From contig JAKTNV010000652.1 in NCBI GenBank assembly GCA_022747635.1, forward strand, positions 22,847 to 86,846: DNA of 64,000 bases. The letters run 5' to 3'. Below are positions 11,925 to 23,784 of this stretch, one piece after another. The DNA is from Hetaerina americana. Its lineage: Eukaryota > Arthropoda > Insecta > Odonata > Calopterygidae. The translations under genes and the position numbers were made by a program. The notes below the pieces were generated by a model. The model saw only the letters and a list, made by a program, of their open reading frames with translations, was not told the DNA's origin and ran no database searches. Position 1 is the first letter of the stretch. Each line of letters starts with the position of its first letter.

Positions 11925-14900
11925 GAGGAAATATTGAGGGGAAGATTGGGAAGTTGAAGGCTGGAAAAGCGTGGGAGGCAGAATGTTAGCTAAATGGGTC
12001 GAGGAAGGAAGAGAATTGACAGGGCCGTGGCGTGAAGGCAAGCAAAATTTACGATGAACTGAGGAAGGATATAAAGTACGGCAAATAAGAGAGAGGAGAA
12101 TGGAATCTAATAATCCTCAGGAGCTATCAGAAATATTCCTTTAATTAGAAAATTACCTTTTATTAATAATAATTGCGGCAAATTTCGTCGCAAATGCACT
12201 CATCCTCCAACCAAAATACCATGAGGTGATAAATTTGGAGAAAACGAACGGATTCTAAGGAAAATTCACGGATGTCAAAGTTCCACGACAGACGCGCTGG
12301 ACTCACGATTATGTCGTCGACACACATTATACATGACGCGCACTTCGAACGTGGAACCATCTGTGGGCAGGCGGGTCGCAAGACGTGGGACCCACACCCC
12401 ATAAGGAGCACGTCCACGACGTCTTTGCGACGGCGCCCTATGTCCCCGACGTTTTTGCCCGACAGGGGCAGCTAAATTATTAAGGCCTTCTTTGCTGCCA
12501 CCGAAGGCGGAGAATTCATGCGACGTTGAGTCGCTCCTTCCTTATGCGCGGATTGCTCAGTCATGAGGATCACCGTAATACTCGGCAGTTTATTCCCACT
12601 GGTTCACTTAGGATTCCGCCGACAACAGAACGTAGACACCTCGTCATAGCCTTAAAGAAACTTAAGTGTGCTGAATTTCTATGGGAGAGCATAGGGGTTT
12701 CGCATAAGACGTTCAAATTTACTCTTAATCGGGCACGATTCATATACGTCAACAAGGCCAAGGACGTCAAGCGAATGTGGAAAGAATAAGAGGGGAGGGG
12801 GCATGTTAAATAGTAATAATAATAATGCAATAAGTTTTGTGAAGCTTAATAGGGGAAACTTTAACTTGCAGCATATTTCGGAAACACTCTTAAAACTTGG
12901 GCTTAAGGATAAGCGTATATTGGGAAATTTTGGGATAGATTCGTGGAAATAATGGCAGAATGAAGTTTACAGAAAGGATAACCCTTTAAGTACATTTTAA
13001 TACATGACAAGGGAAGAAAGGCAGCCGTTGGAAAACATTCAAAGAGGGCAGGACATGTGGATTTAAGAATTACTGAGAGAGAGTGGGAAGCTGACGACTG
13101 ATGGAGGGTATTATATTGAATAAGCAAGGTGGAGAGAAGAAAGGAATGGACATTTTGAATGGAATTATGGGAGATAGAAAATGTTGAGATAAAGAACGCT
13201 TTGTTGCAACATGCTATATTAGTTTAAAGGTATTTTAAGTGTCACGTCAGACAAGTACCACGATGCGTATTGGCTGGGTTTATCAAAAACCGTATCAAGT
13301 CTATGATATGACCCAAAAATGTACCACGGTCGATTTATTGACATAGATCACATTCCCACGGAATCCTTTTAAAAACGTAGGAAACCATAAAAGCCATGTA
13401 TGCGTTGAGTCCAGTTGAGAAGTGTCACAGTTATGCACTGCCCCCGTACAAGTTTTACGCGTGTAAAGTGAGTTATCTGCGGACGTTACACTCTTTTCCA
13501 TTCAGGCCACACGCATCATTCGACCTCGTCATTCCCATTTTTACGAGCGCCGACTTCGAAAGAGGGGCTCTCTCTCTCCCCCTCCTCCCTACCGCCCCAC
13601 TCCCCGCGGCAAGCACCAACGATCCACGCTGAAATGAAGCGGGTCGCCACGGACAAAATTTCCTCCCCGAGAGCAGCAGACGAAGCTTCATTTTATTTCG
13701 GAATCACAGTTTTGTTCCGCTGAATTTTCGACTCCACAGTTCTTCCGACGTTCGAGTCTCAGTTTTATGTCACGGTGGTCCATTTTTTTTCGCCACGAAA
13801 TTTAAAGATATGGAAAGGGTTGTATATGAGTCTGTGGTTTATTCACGTAATTACATCAAAACATTATTGATGCTGCCAGCATGCCACCGGCTACAGTGGT
13901 CCATGAATGGCTACCGTTTGCATAAAATTATTTAAAAAATTTTAATTTTTTCAGAACTAGATTTGATTGCTAAAAAGCAGTGAACAATAAAATATGATAA
14001 AACATAGCGACAGTTAAACGCTTAAAGTAATGTCATCATCAGTTATCAATCCGTAGTTTGGTCGACCCTTACTTCCTGCATTTCCCTAGAATTCGTATAT
14101 CTGCTAGATGCTTTGGAATTTGTCCATTTTACAGAAAAGAGGGAAAATTATACCGATTAACGGCTAAAACAGTGTCATCCTGCGTAGTGTCCCACGCACT
14201 GGAAGATTATTCTAGATGACGTCTGACAGACAGGAAATGAAACCCCTTTCCCCGACACCGTCTTTTAAATATTTAAAACTTCAACCGACCAAGGCACACT
14301 CGCGCACGCACGCAAATGTACATGGCGTAGAGAGGGAGAGAGAGAGAAATTCATTCGTGGACGCATTATTTTTTTTCAAAAAGCATTTAATCAGCCACTT
14401 ACGTGTCTTACGTAGGAAGGTGAAGATAGTTATTGAGTTGGCATTCCTTGTCCACCAAGCACTTCGTTTGCGATAATTTGACATCTCTATGGGGCTCCCG
14501 GAAAGTGCCCTTCAACCATTGAATACCAACATGATAAACGTTATCCCCGTTTCCCAATAATAGTTACCCCGGTGACTGTCTACAGACGTTTTTGAAAGTT
14601 ATAGTACATACTTAAACGCACCAAGCAAACACCCGCGCCAACGCACACCATTGGTTTCTTAGTGTTGAGGTAAGTTTGGACGTGAAGAACAGAATGAAGG
14701 GGAGGGAGAGCGTGGGAGAGGAGAGGATGGGGGGGGGGACGTGGGTGGGCAGGTGAAGTTTCTCACTCGAGAGTTTAACCCGGTTGGAAAAGTAGGCAAA
14801 TTCCAGCATTTTTTTATATATTGTTATGTGTGGCGTCGTCTTTAAAAACAGCCGCTGCACTCGCAAACTTGGAACTATTCCGAAGCAAAAATAAAAGGCA

Positions 14901-15574
14901 CGAGAAGGGTGGAAGAAAAGAAGAAAAAGACATAAAATGAGGACCGTGGGAGGAGAGGCATTCCAGCCCTCATTCCCCGCCTCGCCCCCGGATAAACTTC
15001 TAATTTATCATCCCGGGCGCTTGTCACTCGCACGCCCCCTCTCGCCCCGCAGTCGAACCGAAATAAAAACACTCACTCCCGGAAAAGGGAAACACTTAAC
15101 GCGATCCTTGAGGGCGCGCTGCTTGTTGTCATTTTAGTCGCGGAGGAATCCTGCTTCCCGCTCCCCGCCGGCCCTCACCGAAGTTCCCGCGAGACAGCGC
15201 TAATTCCTCGGGGCGCGACAGAATAAAAAGGAAAACCCCGGACGCCGTCTGTTTTCCACGAACCCCCCCCCCATCCTCCCCCAACCTCACCCACCTCTGA
15301 GGGCACCACCGGGGGTGTGGGGCTTTGGTGAGGGTGGAAAGAGAGGGGGGTCCCTCCTCGACGAAGGCCCCCTTTCTTCCCCATCCATCTATTATCTTGG
15401 CTTGCTCGCTTTATCTTTTCTGAATTCTGATCAACGCTAGAGTTACAAAACAAATTACGTTGCCTTCAGGAGAGCAGGAGGATATTCGTGAACTGTCATG
15501 ATAACGATCGAAAAAAGGGGAAAAATGAATGCTCTCTAGTACAATGTGCCATTCAAAAAAATAGTTCAGAGGTA
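11925..15574. other. Spacer with several GC-rich patches
   Basis: No recognised gene. GC-richer, CpG-containing patches lie at about 12260-12480, 13540-13700 and 14960-15410. A GA dinucleotide tract lies at 14331-14348. A 12526-12789 open frame of 87 codons has no domain I recognise and no support for being real. Confidence 0.45.
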
Positions 15575-16030
15575 AAAAGAGAAATAAAAATTATATACAC
15601 AGCAGCAGTATGGAATATGAAACAAAAAAGAGAAGGATGACAAGGGGAATTATTTAGGAATGTTTTTCTATACCTACGGGTATGAAATGTGGAAGCTACA
15701 CGCATTGAGATGGCGGAGGGGAAGCTGAGAGAATTCAAAATGTTTTAAAAAGTGGATGAGGTGGGAAATGAGGATGTGCCAAGGAGAGGAGAGGAAGGAA
15801 TTGCGCTGAACACCGCACAAGACCGGAAAAGAAAGTGGATGGAGCATGAATTGGGATGCCTTTTAAGAGAGAAGCGTCTTCCGCGTGGAAAGGGGGGAGG
15901 AAAAGGAGGGAAATGAAGGGCAATTTGAAGGGGGATATGGTGATGACATGAAGGAGAAAGTAGGAAGGAGGGAGGACCTGACGGAGAGGTATGCCGAGAA
16001 CATGCAGCAGGAGGCGATTGTTGATAATGA
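15575..16030 (+). pseudogene. LINE ORF2 C-terminal fragment (copy d)
   Basis: Plus-strand frames contain IYTAAVWNM (usual YVWSV.LYG), then EDVPRRGEEGIALNT with DRKRKWMEHELG (usual EDVLRRV.EER.LL.TI..RK..WIGHVLR), then EKRLPRGKGG (usual VIEGR..GKRGRGR), and finally DDMKEKVGRREDLTERYAEN with MQQ close to 16010 (usual SY..MK..A..RE.W....ENM). The blocks are in the right order but in different frames. It is the tail end of a non-LTR retrotransposon and resembles copies a, e, f and h. No poly(A) or microsatellite tail was picked out. Confidence 0.6.
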
Positions 16031-18130
16031 TGGGGTCATTACCTCATAATGCCACTCGCAATAAAATTCTCAAAGTAACATTTCCGAAGCAAGAGTGTAA
16101 GGACGAATTTATAGGACCCTAAAACTGTACCATGAAATTATTTTTAAAGATTTCTCGGTCTTCCCATGCGTAAATTTTATTTTTTTCCGGCATTAAAATG
16201 AGAGGGGAATATAATAGAGGCTTGTAAATATCTGCAGTTCTTAAAGTAACACGAAAAGAAAGGTAGAAAAAAATACAGTAGTATAGTTAGAAAGTATATG
16301 ATGAGGAACGAAGGCAGAAATGATAGGGTAATGAAGGAGTATAATTTTGGAGGATGTGCGTTAGCATTCCTAGACAAAGCCAATAATTTACGCTAACGTC
16401 TAAGCTCTACCCAACCTTGACTATGATTCTTACAATAGCTGCAGGTATAACTTTGGATGTAAATGCCAGTACAAAACATTCTATGGGAATAAAGAAGTTG
16501 GCAGTTAATACGATACCTTAGAGAGCTGCAATAAAATAATCTTCAAATTGATAATCCTTGATGAAGATTCATTTTGGAACTCGCACAGTTGACAGCTAAC
16601 ACAATATCATTTACATAAATTTCCAGGACTTAGTTAGACTGTTTAAAAATACTCGAGGTTTCGCTCATCTTGCTGGGAGATTTATAAATAGAATGAAAAA
16701 TATTACTCAATTCAACCAGATTCCCACGACCGTTGCTCTATCGTAAAACAACTGGTTGTTTCGAAAACTCGTCGATATTTATTTCAAAATGCATGCCATC
16801 CGGAGTTCAAACTATAGAATTTTCCGACAGAAACCGAACGCTATATTCAATATAGTACCGGACTTACCAATCACAGCGATGCTCAATCCATGACGTTACG
16901 TTCCACGCTGTTCAATTACCGCAAGGCTCAGTTCAACTTGCCTTCTTTTGAAAACTATGCATTTTGACAGAAAAAGTAATATGTAATCTTTTACGGAAGG
17001 AAAACGCTGGGAGGCTTTCGTGATTTTTATGAGTGCTCGGAAATCTAATTCATTGCTTGCGATCCTTTTAAAACTCAAATCACCGCAAGATCGCCTCGGT
17101 GGGAGCGAGACGCAGGCGACCGGTTGACGCTGGTGGGGCTTCCAACACCCGGTGGGTGCCCCCGACTCCTAATCTCTCTCAAAACCGATTCCCTCTCCCT
17201 GAAACGTCTTCTCTATTTTGGCATCCAAGAGTTTACCGGGGTGGTTGTGCTATAAATTAAAAATTTCAATTTAAAAACTGATAAGAATTTGAGTTCATTC
17301 TTTCACCCACTTCATCACCCCATTCTAATGGCATTGTTTTCACGAATTGGAAATTCCTAAAAGACAAAATATGAGAAAAGCTAACACTTGGAGTATTCAG
17401 CAATATAAATAGCATTTTTAAAATTAATTCATTCATACATGAAATCTCCACAACGTAATTTTCCGAATGCACCTCGACCAGTATGGCACCAACAGAACGA
17501 CAATACCAAAATGCCAAGTGGAAGGAAGGATCCCCCGTCTTCCTCCGATTGCAGTGAGCGGAGAATTAATCTTTCTAATGATGAAATCCGATTCAGTCAT
17601 TCCCGTTTCACATTTTACTGCCTCCAGGCCGATGGATGTAATGGCTGGATTAAGTTATGCGACGCGGGCCAGGAATTCAACCCGGTGCGGAGATAAACAT
17701 AAGGGCGGGTCCGAACTGCCGCCTCCCGCCCAACGTCCCGCCAGTCCATCATCCTTCGAGCCGCCATCCTTTTGACGACACTTCGACCGAACCGCAACCA
17801 TAAAACGCTCAAACTCAAACTTTATTATTCATCCGAAGTTCCTCAACCACTGCGCCTCTTCAACTTTATCCAGCTGGCGCAAGTAGCGCTAAAAAGTGTC
17901 GATTCCGAATTTCTTGGGTTGCTCGCGGAGACAGTGCGACTTGCGACGACTCGCTGACTCTTTCGAGTGAATTTCCTCTTCGACGGTGCTCTTGCCCACG
18001 GATGAGTGCGAGTGACGCTTGCTTTGTATCGTTCACGAAGAGACATTTTTATTTTGCAAAAACACAAGGCGCTCTGTGAAATGCTTGCGGAAATGTGTTC
18101 CGGGAGGTAAATATCTCGTCTCACATTCAT
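16031..18130. other. Spacer, nothing recognised
   Basis: No gene or repeat was recognised. 17640-17960 is GC-richer and open on both strands without a credible product. Confidence 0.45.
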
Positions 18131-18145
18131 TTGAAACTCTCAAAG
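18131..18145. repeat. Target-site duplication, left (SINE B)
   Basis: TTGAAACTCTCAAAG here is repeated without mismatch at 18434-18448, on the other side of the SINE. Confidence 0.85.
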
Positions 18146-18433
18146 TAGTAGTAGTTTTGAGGGGAGGCGACCGACAGCTAAGATCATTTGCGCCATAGGG
18201 GATGGACAGGAAAAGATGAAGGGTGGAGAGAAACCCGGCGTCGGCATTTGCCTACTCTTTACGAAAGGCGCCAAGGGGTCCGCAGCTTAACGTCCCATCC
18301 GACGGACGGCGTACTCACTCAAAGTGCCCTCCACAAAGCACCTCAAGTAGGGATCGAGATACCTCTGAAAAATATTCAACACCGCCGGGATTTGAACCCG
18401 TGCCCTCAGGGTGGGAAGCCAGTACGTTAGCCC
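18146..18433 (-). repeat. tRNA-derived SINE, family B, complete
   Basis: On the minus strand the element opens with GGGCTAACGTACTGGCTTCC and a consensus-like B box in ACGGGTTCAAATCCCGG. It continues with GGATGGGACGTTAAGCTG, then CCTTGGCGCCTTTCGTAAAG and GCCGACGCCGGGTTTCTCTC. It ends in CGCCTCCCCTCAAAACTACT with an ACT-repeat tail at 18146. The GGGACGTTAA...CCTTGGCGCC core is one I remember from tRNA SINEs of other arthropods, but I cannot name the family. A perfect 15-bp target-site duplication brackets it, so both ends are defined. It probably retains a working internal Pol III promoter. Confidence 0.85.
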
Positions 18434-18448
18434 TTGAAACTCTCAAAG
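18434..18448. repeat. Target-site duplication, right (SINE B)
   Basis: Second copy of TTGAAACTCTCAAAG, identical to 18131-18145. Confidence 0.85.
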
Positions 18449-19815
18449 AAAGAATGAAACGACTGAAACCGAGCATTTCCCAGAATAAATCTTTCAAGGG
18501 GCCCTATGCGCATCACTCGTGAATGCGCGAACATGATGTCAATATATCTAAGGTGGTACATGTACATTTGTGAAAAGTCTCGATTAAAACCACTAAATTA
18601 TTCGTTTCCGTCAATCACTGGCCAAGTACCTAATCATTGTCATAGTTCAAAACGAGGACAAAGAAAGGAAATTCTCCCCGACGACTATTTCGACGCTTAA
18701 GCTGTTTGAATTAAGGGATGATGTCTGTGGAGTATACACTTGAGATTATAAAACAAAGCAAAGGGGGCTGATTTAATTCAGACGAGGTCATGATAAAACA
18801 ATATCGAGATATTTATAACGAAACATCTTTCCCAGCAGGACAACACCATCGAATCAATCTTATTGTCGTGCTATCATAATGACTAAATGATATACTCAGG
18901 GTTCGGTAGTAGAAACCCAAGTAGTAGGATACTGTAGCAGCTACTAATTTTCCTTTAGCAATATGATGCTCTTTTTTAAGAAATATTCTCAAAGTACTAG
19001 CAAGTATTCATGTAAAATTTACAGATTTTTGGCAATTTTGGCAGCTTCTACTTTTACTTGTCTTGTCAGTGATTAAGCCATCTTGCGTAGCGCACTCTAC
19101 AAAGAAGTATGCAAATATGTAAGTCCTTGCCCAGTATGACTCCCATTTCTTGAAATACAATAAATTTAGGGCTGCTAATTTCCCTTAAAAACCTCCCCCG
19201 AAGAAGTCTTCCATTCTCTCCAAAGATTTCTACGGTGCTATAATGTTTTCAATTCTCCTCTCTTCCATTATCAAACTTACATCCTAAATGCTCCATAACC
19301 TTAAGGATATAGTAGCATACTACCAAATTATCCTTGTGAACTTTCACGACGCAAATAAAATCGAAGGGAATTAGCTAGCCTTTTCAGGTTATACTAAGGA
19401 AGAAGTAAGGCTAAAGAGGGGGAAACACAAATTTCACTTTTCTTTCCAACCTCTAATTACAGGATTTAAACTGGCCGTTGGTAATGTCTTCATATTTCTA
19501 TTTAAAAATAATACTGAGTTCACAGCTGTACTGAATACGGCCACGAGACCGATAGCGAACAAGTACCTAGAGGGGAAGTTGAAAAACATGCAATCAATGC
19601 AATGCGAGCTGTACTTTAAACTTCCGCTGCCACTCACAAAGCATTTGTATGAGGAAGGACTTCTGAGGACTTTGATTTTGCACTAAGGACACAAGGTCTA
19701 AAGAAAGCTCCTCACATAGATGGCCAGACGGTCGAATTTTACCCGCCCTCCGATTTGGCCTTGATCAACAAAAATTTTTGATAATTCGGTGCTTGAGATA
19801 TATATGTACATGAAT
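18449..19815. other. AT-rich spacer, nothing recognised
   Basis: No gene or repeat was recognised. Confidence 0.45.
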
Positions 19816-19912
19816 ATGACCATAAGCACAGTAATTAACCTGAAGATCGGTTTGGCGGGTGATGGTAGAGTACACCCAGTACTAAGCCCTATACGGTGTG
19901 TGAAAGTCACAA
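19816..19912 (-). repeat. SINE family A, 3'-end fragment (copy 2)
   Basis: CATAAGCACAGTAATTAACC, then GATCGGTTTGGCGGGTGATG and CCCAGTACTAAGCCCTATAC match the terminal part of copy 3 at 20257-20340. The tRNA-like head is missing, and the sequence runs into an inverted repeat with (TA)n at 19906. Confidence 0.7.
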
Positions 19913-19955
19913 TAATAGGGACATATATATATATATATATACATATAATGGGGAC

Positions 19956-19997
<42 letters not shown>

Positions 19998-20019
19998 GTC
20001 CCCATTGCATTATTGTGAC

Positions 20020-20063
<44 letters not shown>
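19906..20063. repeat. TA microsatellite inside an inverted repeat
   Basis: GTCACAATAATA at 19906 is answered by TATTGTGAC ending at 20019, and AATGGGGACATTA (about 19945) by TAATGTCCCCATT (about 19994). Runs of (TA)n fill the centre and both edges. The layout is a hairpin-capable, AT-rich palindrome. Confidence 0.65.
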
Positions 20064-20256
20064 GCACACACACGCACACAGAGCACTACTGTTTCTTCTG
20101 AAGAAAATGGAGCGGAATCCCCTCGAAATTATTAAGAAATATCGTGTAAGTGCCCTTTTTATGTGTTTTTATATTGTTTTTTGCTGCCCAAGTTTTTTTA
20201 TTCAACACTTCCGTGTTACTACGACGAAGTCATGTAAGTATAGTAATCACAGTAAA

Positions 20257-20521
20257 CCATAAACACAGTAATCAACCCCAAGGCCGGTTTGGTGGAGTTC
20301 TGGCCCAGTACTAATCCCTATACGGCGTGTGAAATTCACACATCAGGGTAGGGGGGCCAGTTCCTTTCCCTGTGGCGGTTATGTTTTCCCCGGAAGATCT
20401 GGTACCCGGAAAATCACAAAGCCTCTGTGGAACTGTGGGTACCCAAAGACTTGCCCGGGCATCGAACCAGGGACCCTCCGGTGAGTAGTCCAACGCTCTA
20501 CCCCCTGGACTACCGTGACCC
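20257..20521 (-). repeat. SINE family A, copy 3 (best preserved)
   Basis: Minus strand: a head with GTAGTCCAGGGGGTAGAGCG, TTGGACTACTCACCGGAGGG and a B-box region (TGGTTCGATGCCCGGG), then a body with GGTACCAGATCTTCCGGGGA, AGGGAAAGGAACTGGCCCCC and CGCCGTATAGGGATTAGTAC. It ends with GGGGTTGATTACTGTGTTTA. This copy is the easiest reference for the family. A (TA)n tract begins about 20 bp beyond its head. Confidence 0.8.
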
Positions 20522-20538
20522 ACTTACACACCCATGTG

Positions 20539-20539
<1 letters not shown>

Positions 20540-20597
<58 letters not shown>

Positions 20598-20660
20598 TAT
20601 ATATATGTATATGTAATATATATATGTTTATATATATATACATTTAATTATATATAAAAA
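20540..20660. repeat. (TA)n microsatellite
   Basis: Uninterrupted TA from about 20540 to 20594, then imperfect TA/TG runs to about 20660. Confidence 0.9.
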
Positions 20661-22059
20661 TATAAATACACTTACATTAATATTATTTATTTGATTTACT
20701 ATGCCATGAAAGACACAGCAAATTCCTCTCAACCATGGAGGGATGGTTGCCCACCATTCCTTAACCCCCTTCCCTCTCCACCCTGGATACTCTGCCGTCA
20801 CTTACTCTAATCTGTGCGCGAGGGCAACGCCAACTGAGAACGCCAGCTCTCGTCTGCGCGGCGGTGTGGGGATGAGTCACAGAAAGTAGTAGGCACATGG
20901 GGTGTGAGGCGTTTTTTGGGCTCGCGAGGTGGCAAGGGGCGGTTGGCCCACCCTCCCTTCTCGCCCCGTCCCTCAGCCCCGCCGTTAATTCATCACGGCA
21001 CCAGCTTCAGTTTTAGTACGCGCCGCCTCTAATCGATTGAATCATCAATCACTCCTCGCTTCAGTTCCCGGGAGAGGTCGCGAGTGCCCCTCGTTGGTGC
21101 TTCCGTCCCCCTTCGCTCTGGTTCCCCATTCACTCCCCGCCCCGCCAGTGGAGCTCGCGTGCCGCCATGGGCGGCCAATCGGCCGGCGTCACCCTCTTGC
21201 GCCCCGCCCCGTAGCCTGTCGCTCCGATGGACCGCGGCCTCTGCTTCCCGAGGAGCGCCCTCGGATGGCTGTCGATACGAATTTCGACCGGAGATGGTTT
21301 CGCACGTGAAAAGGGTATCGCCGGGTCTATCAGCATATTCGACCCAATTGGATCGGAGCCAGGGGCACAGGGGTGGTGACGACTGTACATCCAACCGTTC
21401 CAAACGAGCGCTGATAAACGCCTTGTTTAAGGTTAAAGCCTCCAACCCGAAAGCCGGCGAAACAGCTGGATATTTACGATACTCGTATACCGTACATTGT
21501 TAGATCTAAATTGGCAGCAGTTGGCTACGTGAAATTAATACGCCATCGTGAGATACTAAATTGAAAAATAGAAGGTTTTATCAATGTGTTTTTTTGCAGA
21601 CCTCAAAATTTTTCGGATTCACCTCATGAGTACCCAATTTTACAATCTTCAAAACGCTAATGAATGTCTTTAAATTTTATAAGATAATCTTTATGAGCAG
21701 TAATGACCGAAACTTCGTGTGATTACATATACTTTGAATGGAGCCTTTTGAGATAATATTCAAAACACAGAAAATAAGAAACCGGACGATATTTAGACTG
21801 ACAAAGGAGGAAAGACTGTTCTAATCACACAAAATCACATTATTTCAGGATCCATGGATGGAATTCAGGAGACAGAGGCAGCCACGCAATCCAATGCTGA
21901 GAATTCCTTTTCTCACGAAAAGTTCTGGTCGACAGCGTACAATTTGGGGAACCATTAGAGTTGCATTATACCATTCTCAATCTTATGATGATCAAGTTGT
22001 AAATTTACTTAATGGCTATTGACCTAAAGTGCCCTGCCATACCCCAACGGCTTCTTACA
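20661..22059. other. Spacer with a CpG-rich patch
   Basis: 20810-21480 is strongly GC- and CpG-rich. Overlapping open frames of 138-139 codons exist on opposite strands, as expected from composition. It could be a promoter or first exon of a gene outside the window, but no core-promoter motif or product supports that. Confidence 0.4.
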
Positions 22060-22290
22060 GGGCTGGTATTCCGATGTTTAATGGTGGGCGAGGGTGGACT
22101 CCTACTCCTCGCAATAAGCTCCACGTTCCGTGAAATCCCCACATTCAGGAGCATTAAGGGTAGAGGCTTAGTTCCTTTGATTTGGCCGCATGCGGTTTCC
22201 CGGGAAATTCGGGTGCCTAGAAGATCACAGAGCTTTCGGTCTCCAGACGTATTGCTTGAATTTGAACCTGGAAAACTGACCATCAACCCA
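22060..22290 (-). repeat. SINE family A, diverged copy 4
   Basis: On the minus strand GCTCTGTGATCTTCTAGGCA, CCCGAATTTCCCGGGAAACC and CAAAGGAACTAAGCCTCTAC follow the family A body (CTTTGTGATTTTCCGGGTAC, AAAGGAACTGGCCCCCCTAC). The head is worn: only GGTTCAAATTCAAGC resembles a B box. Confidence 0.6.
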
Positions 22291-23606
22291 ACGGACTGAC
22301 CGTTGGAATAATACCCGCAAGGAGTTTAAAAAGACAACTAGAATTTCAAGCAATTAATCGGTAAAACAATGCCCTTAGCGCGGTCCAATACTATTTCCAT
22401 GTAAGATTTATTTCACGAGGCATTTCAAAAATTGACTGTTCCCGAGATGCGATTTCGTTCTAGTTACGCATTTAAGGATCAACTACTTCCCCCTATGTAC
22501 AAGAGTGCGGATTTGGACCTTGAGAGCGCTTGACGGATGATACCTTTGTCGATTGGCACCGTCCACAAATGGCGTCCGGCACTAGGGGAGATTTTGGGTC
22601 CAGCATGACCTCGCCAGTGACCCCCAGTGAAGTGATGGGAGATTGGAACGAATTGAACAAATAAATCCCACGGAGCTCACCCATCCCCTTCCCCTAGACA
22701 TATCAGATGCTAATTCGAATAAAGGATATAGCAATCAGCTGTGTGTTGCGCCAACAGTTTTATGTTTTATTCCTCATCCTCTTCCGCGAAGTTTTCCATT
22801 TGGTAATTTCTTGCTCCCGTTCCAGCTTATCTTCAGCGAGGAGGCGCCGAGAAAGAGAATAATACATGGAATTTCAACCATTTAAGGCAAATAATTTCTG
22901 CTTAAACACTATAGTGTCAACGTTTGCATCGTTGCAGAGACACTGCTCAACCGAAGAGTACCATAATGGTGGTACTTTAGCCTTTTTAAGGGCCCACAAG
23001 CGTCAAATTTAAAACGGCTACGAATCAATTCACGAAATTATAAATGAAACATACTTAATAATACGATTGTTGAGATCGTACCTAATAGGTTACGTGTTAT
23101 TAATCCCTGTGCACTATTTACAAGTAATTTTCAAGGTGATAGTTGTTTTGCTGTTATGAAAATGTTCTGTTACAGTCGACACTTTAGTCGGCAATATATA
23201 CTCGTGATTGTGCGTATTATAACCAAGCCACTTATTCATAACTAAGTAATTCCACAGAGGCAAGCCATACAGAAAATATTGGAAAATGAAAGGAGAATTT
23301 ATAAGGAAGATCCCGTGAGGAAGACCAAGGCAAGTATATAGAATAAATAACGAAGGGCGTAAAATTAAGACACTGACGGGGTGAGGAAATTATCCCTAAA
23401 TACAGAGGATTGAGGGCTGCAGTAAACCAATATTTAGGGTTTAAATACTGATGAAAACCGCATATTAACTACACTGAAGACTTCTTAATAGGGATCGAAG
23501 CGTCCTATATGCATGAATAAGTCAAAATAATATTGTTAGGGATGAGAGCATGCAGTAAGAATTTATCCTATATTCAATTGTTCCCGGCTCAACTTTGTGG
23601 AAGTTC
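22291..23606. other. AT-rich spacer, nothing recognised
   Basis: No gene or repeat was recognised. Confidence 0.45.
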
Positions 23607-23784
23607 ATATTTATTAAATGAAGATTACAATGTATCTTTCCACTGTCCTTTATTCACGTACAACTAGTTTCAACGCTCAAGAGTCATCATCAGGTACCTG
23701 ATGATGACGCTTGAGCGTTGAAACTGGTTGTACGTGAATAAAGGACAGTGGAAATATACATAGTATTCTTCATTTAATAAGCAT
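23607..23784. repeat. Long palindrome with CTGATGA...GAAAC motif in both arms
   Basis: The arms meet at CAGGTACCTG (23691-23700) and run outward about 88 bases each: CACGTACAACTAGTTTCAAC on the left mirrors GTTGAAACTGGTTGTACGTG on the right, and CCACTGTCCTTTATT mirrors AATAAAGGACAGTGG. The outer third is less exact. Each arm, read outward, starts CCTGATGATGA, a short GACGC/GCGTT-type stem, then GAAAC, at 23698-23724 on the plus strand. That resembles a hammerhead ribozyme core and suggests a Penelope-like element terminal repeat. The element class is inferred. Confidence 0.75.

Noticed and set aside
12900..13160. Possible LINE tail with DMWI and RLMEG
   Set aside because: The spacing and the GRPR block are absent, so it is not distinguishable from chance.
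21029..21503. Overlapping 138- and 139-codon frames on opposite strands
   Set aside because: Both are explained by GC-rich composition that avoids stops. Neither shows a domain or plausible start context.
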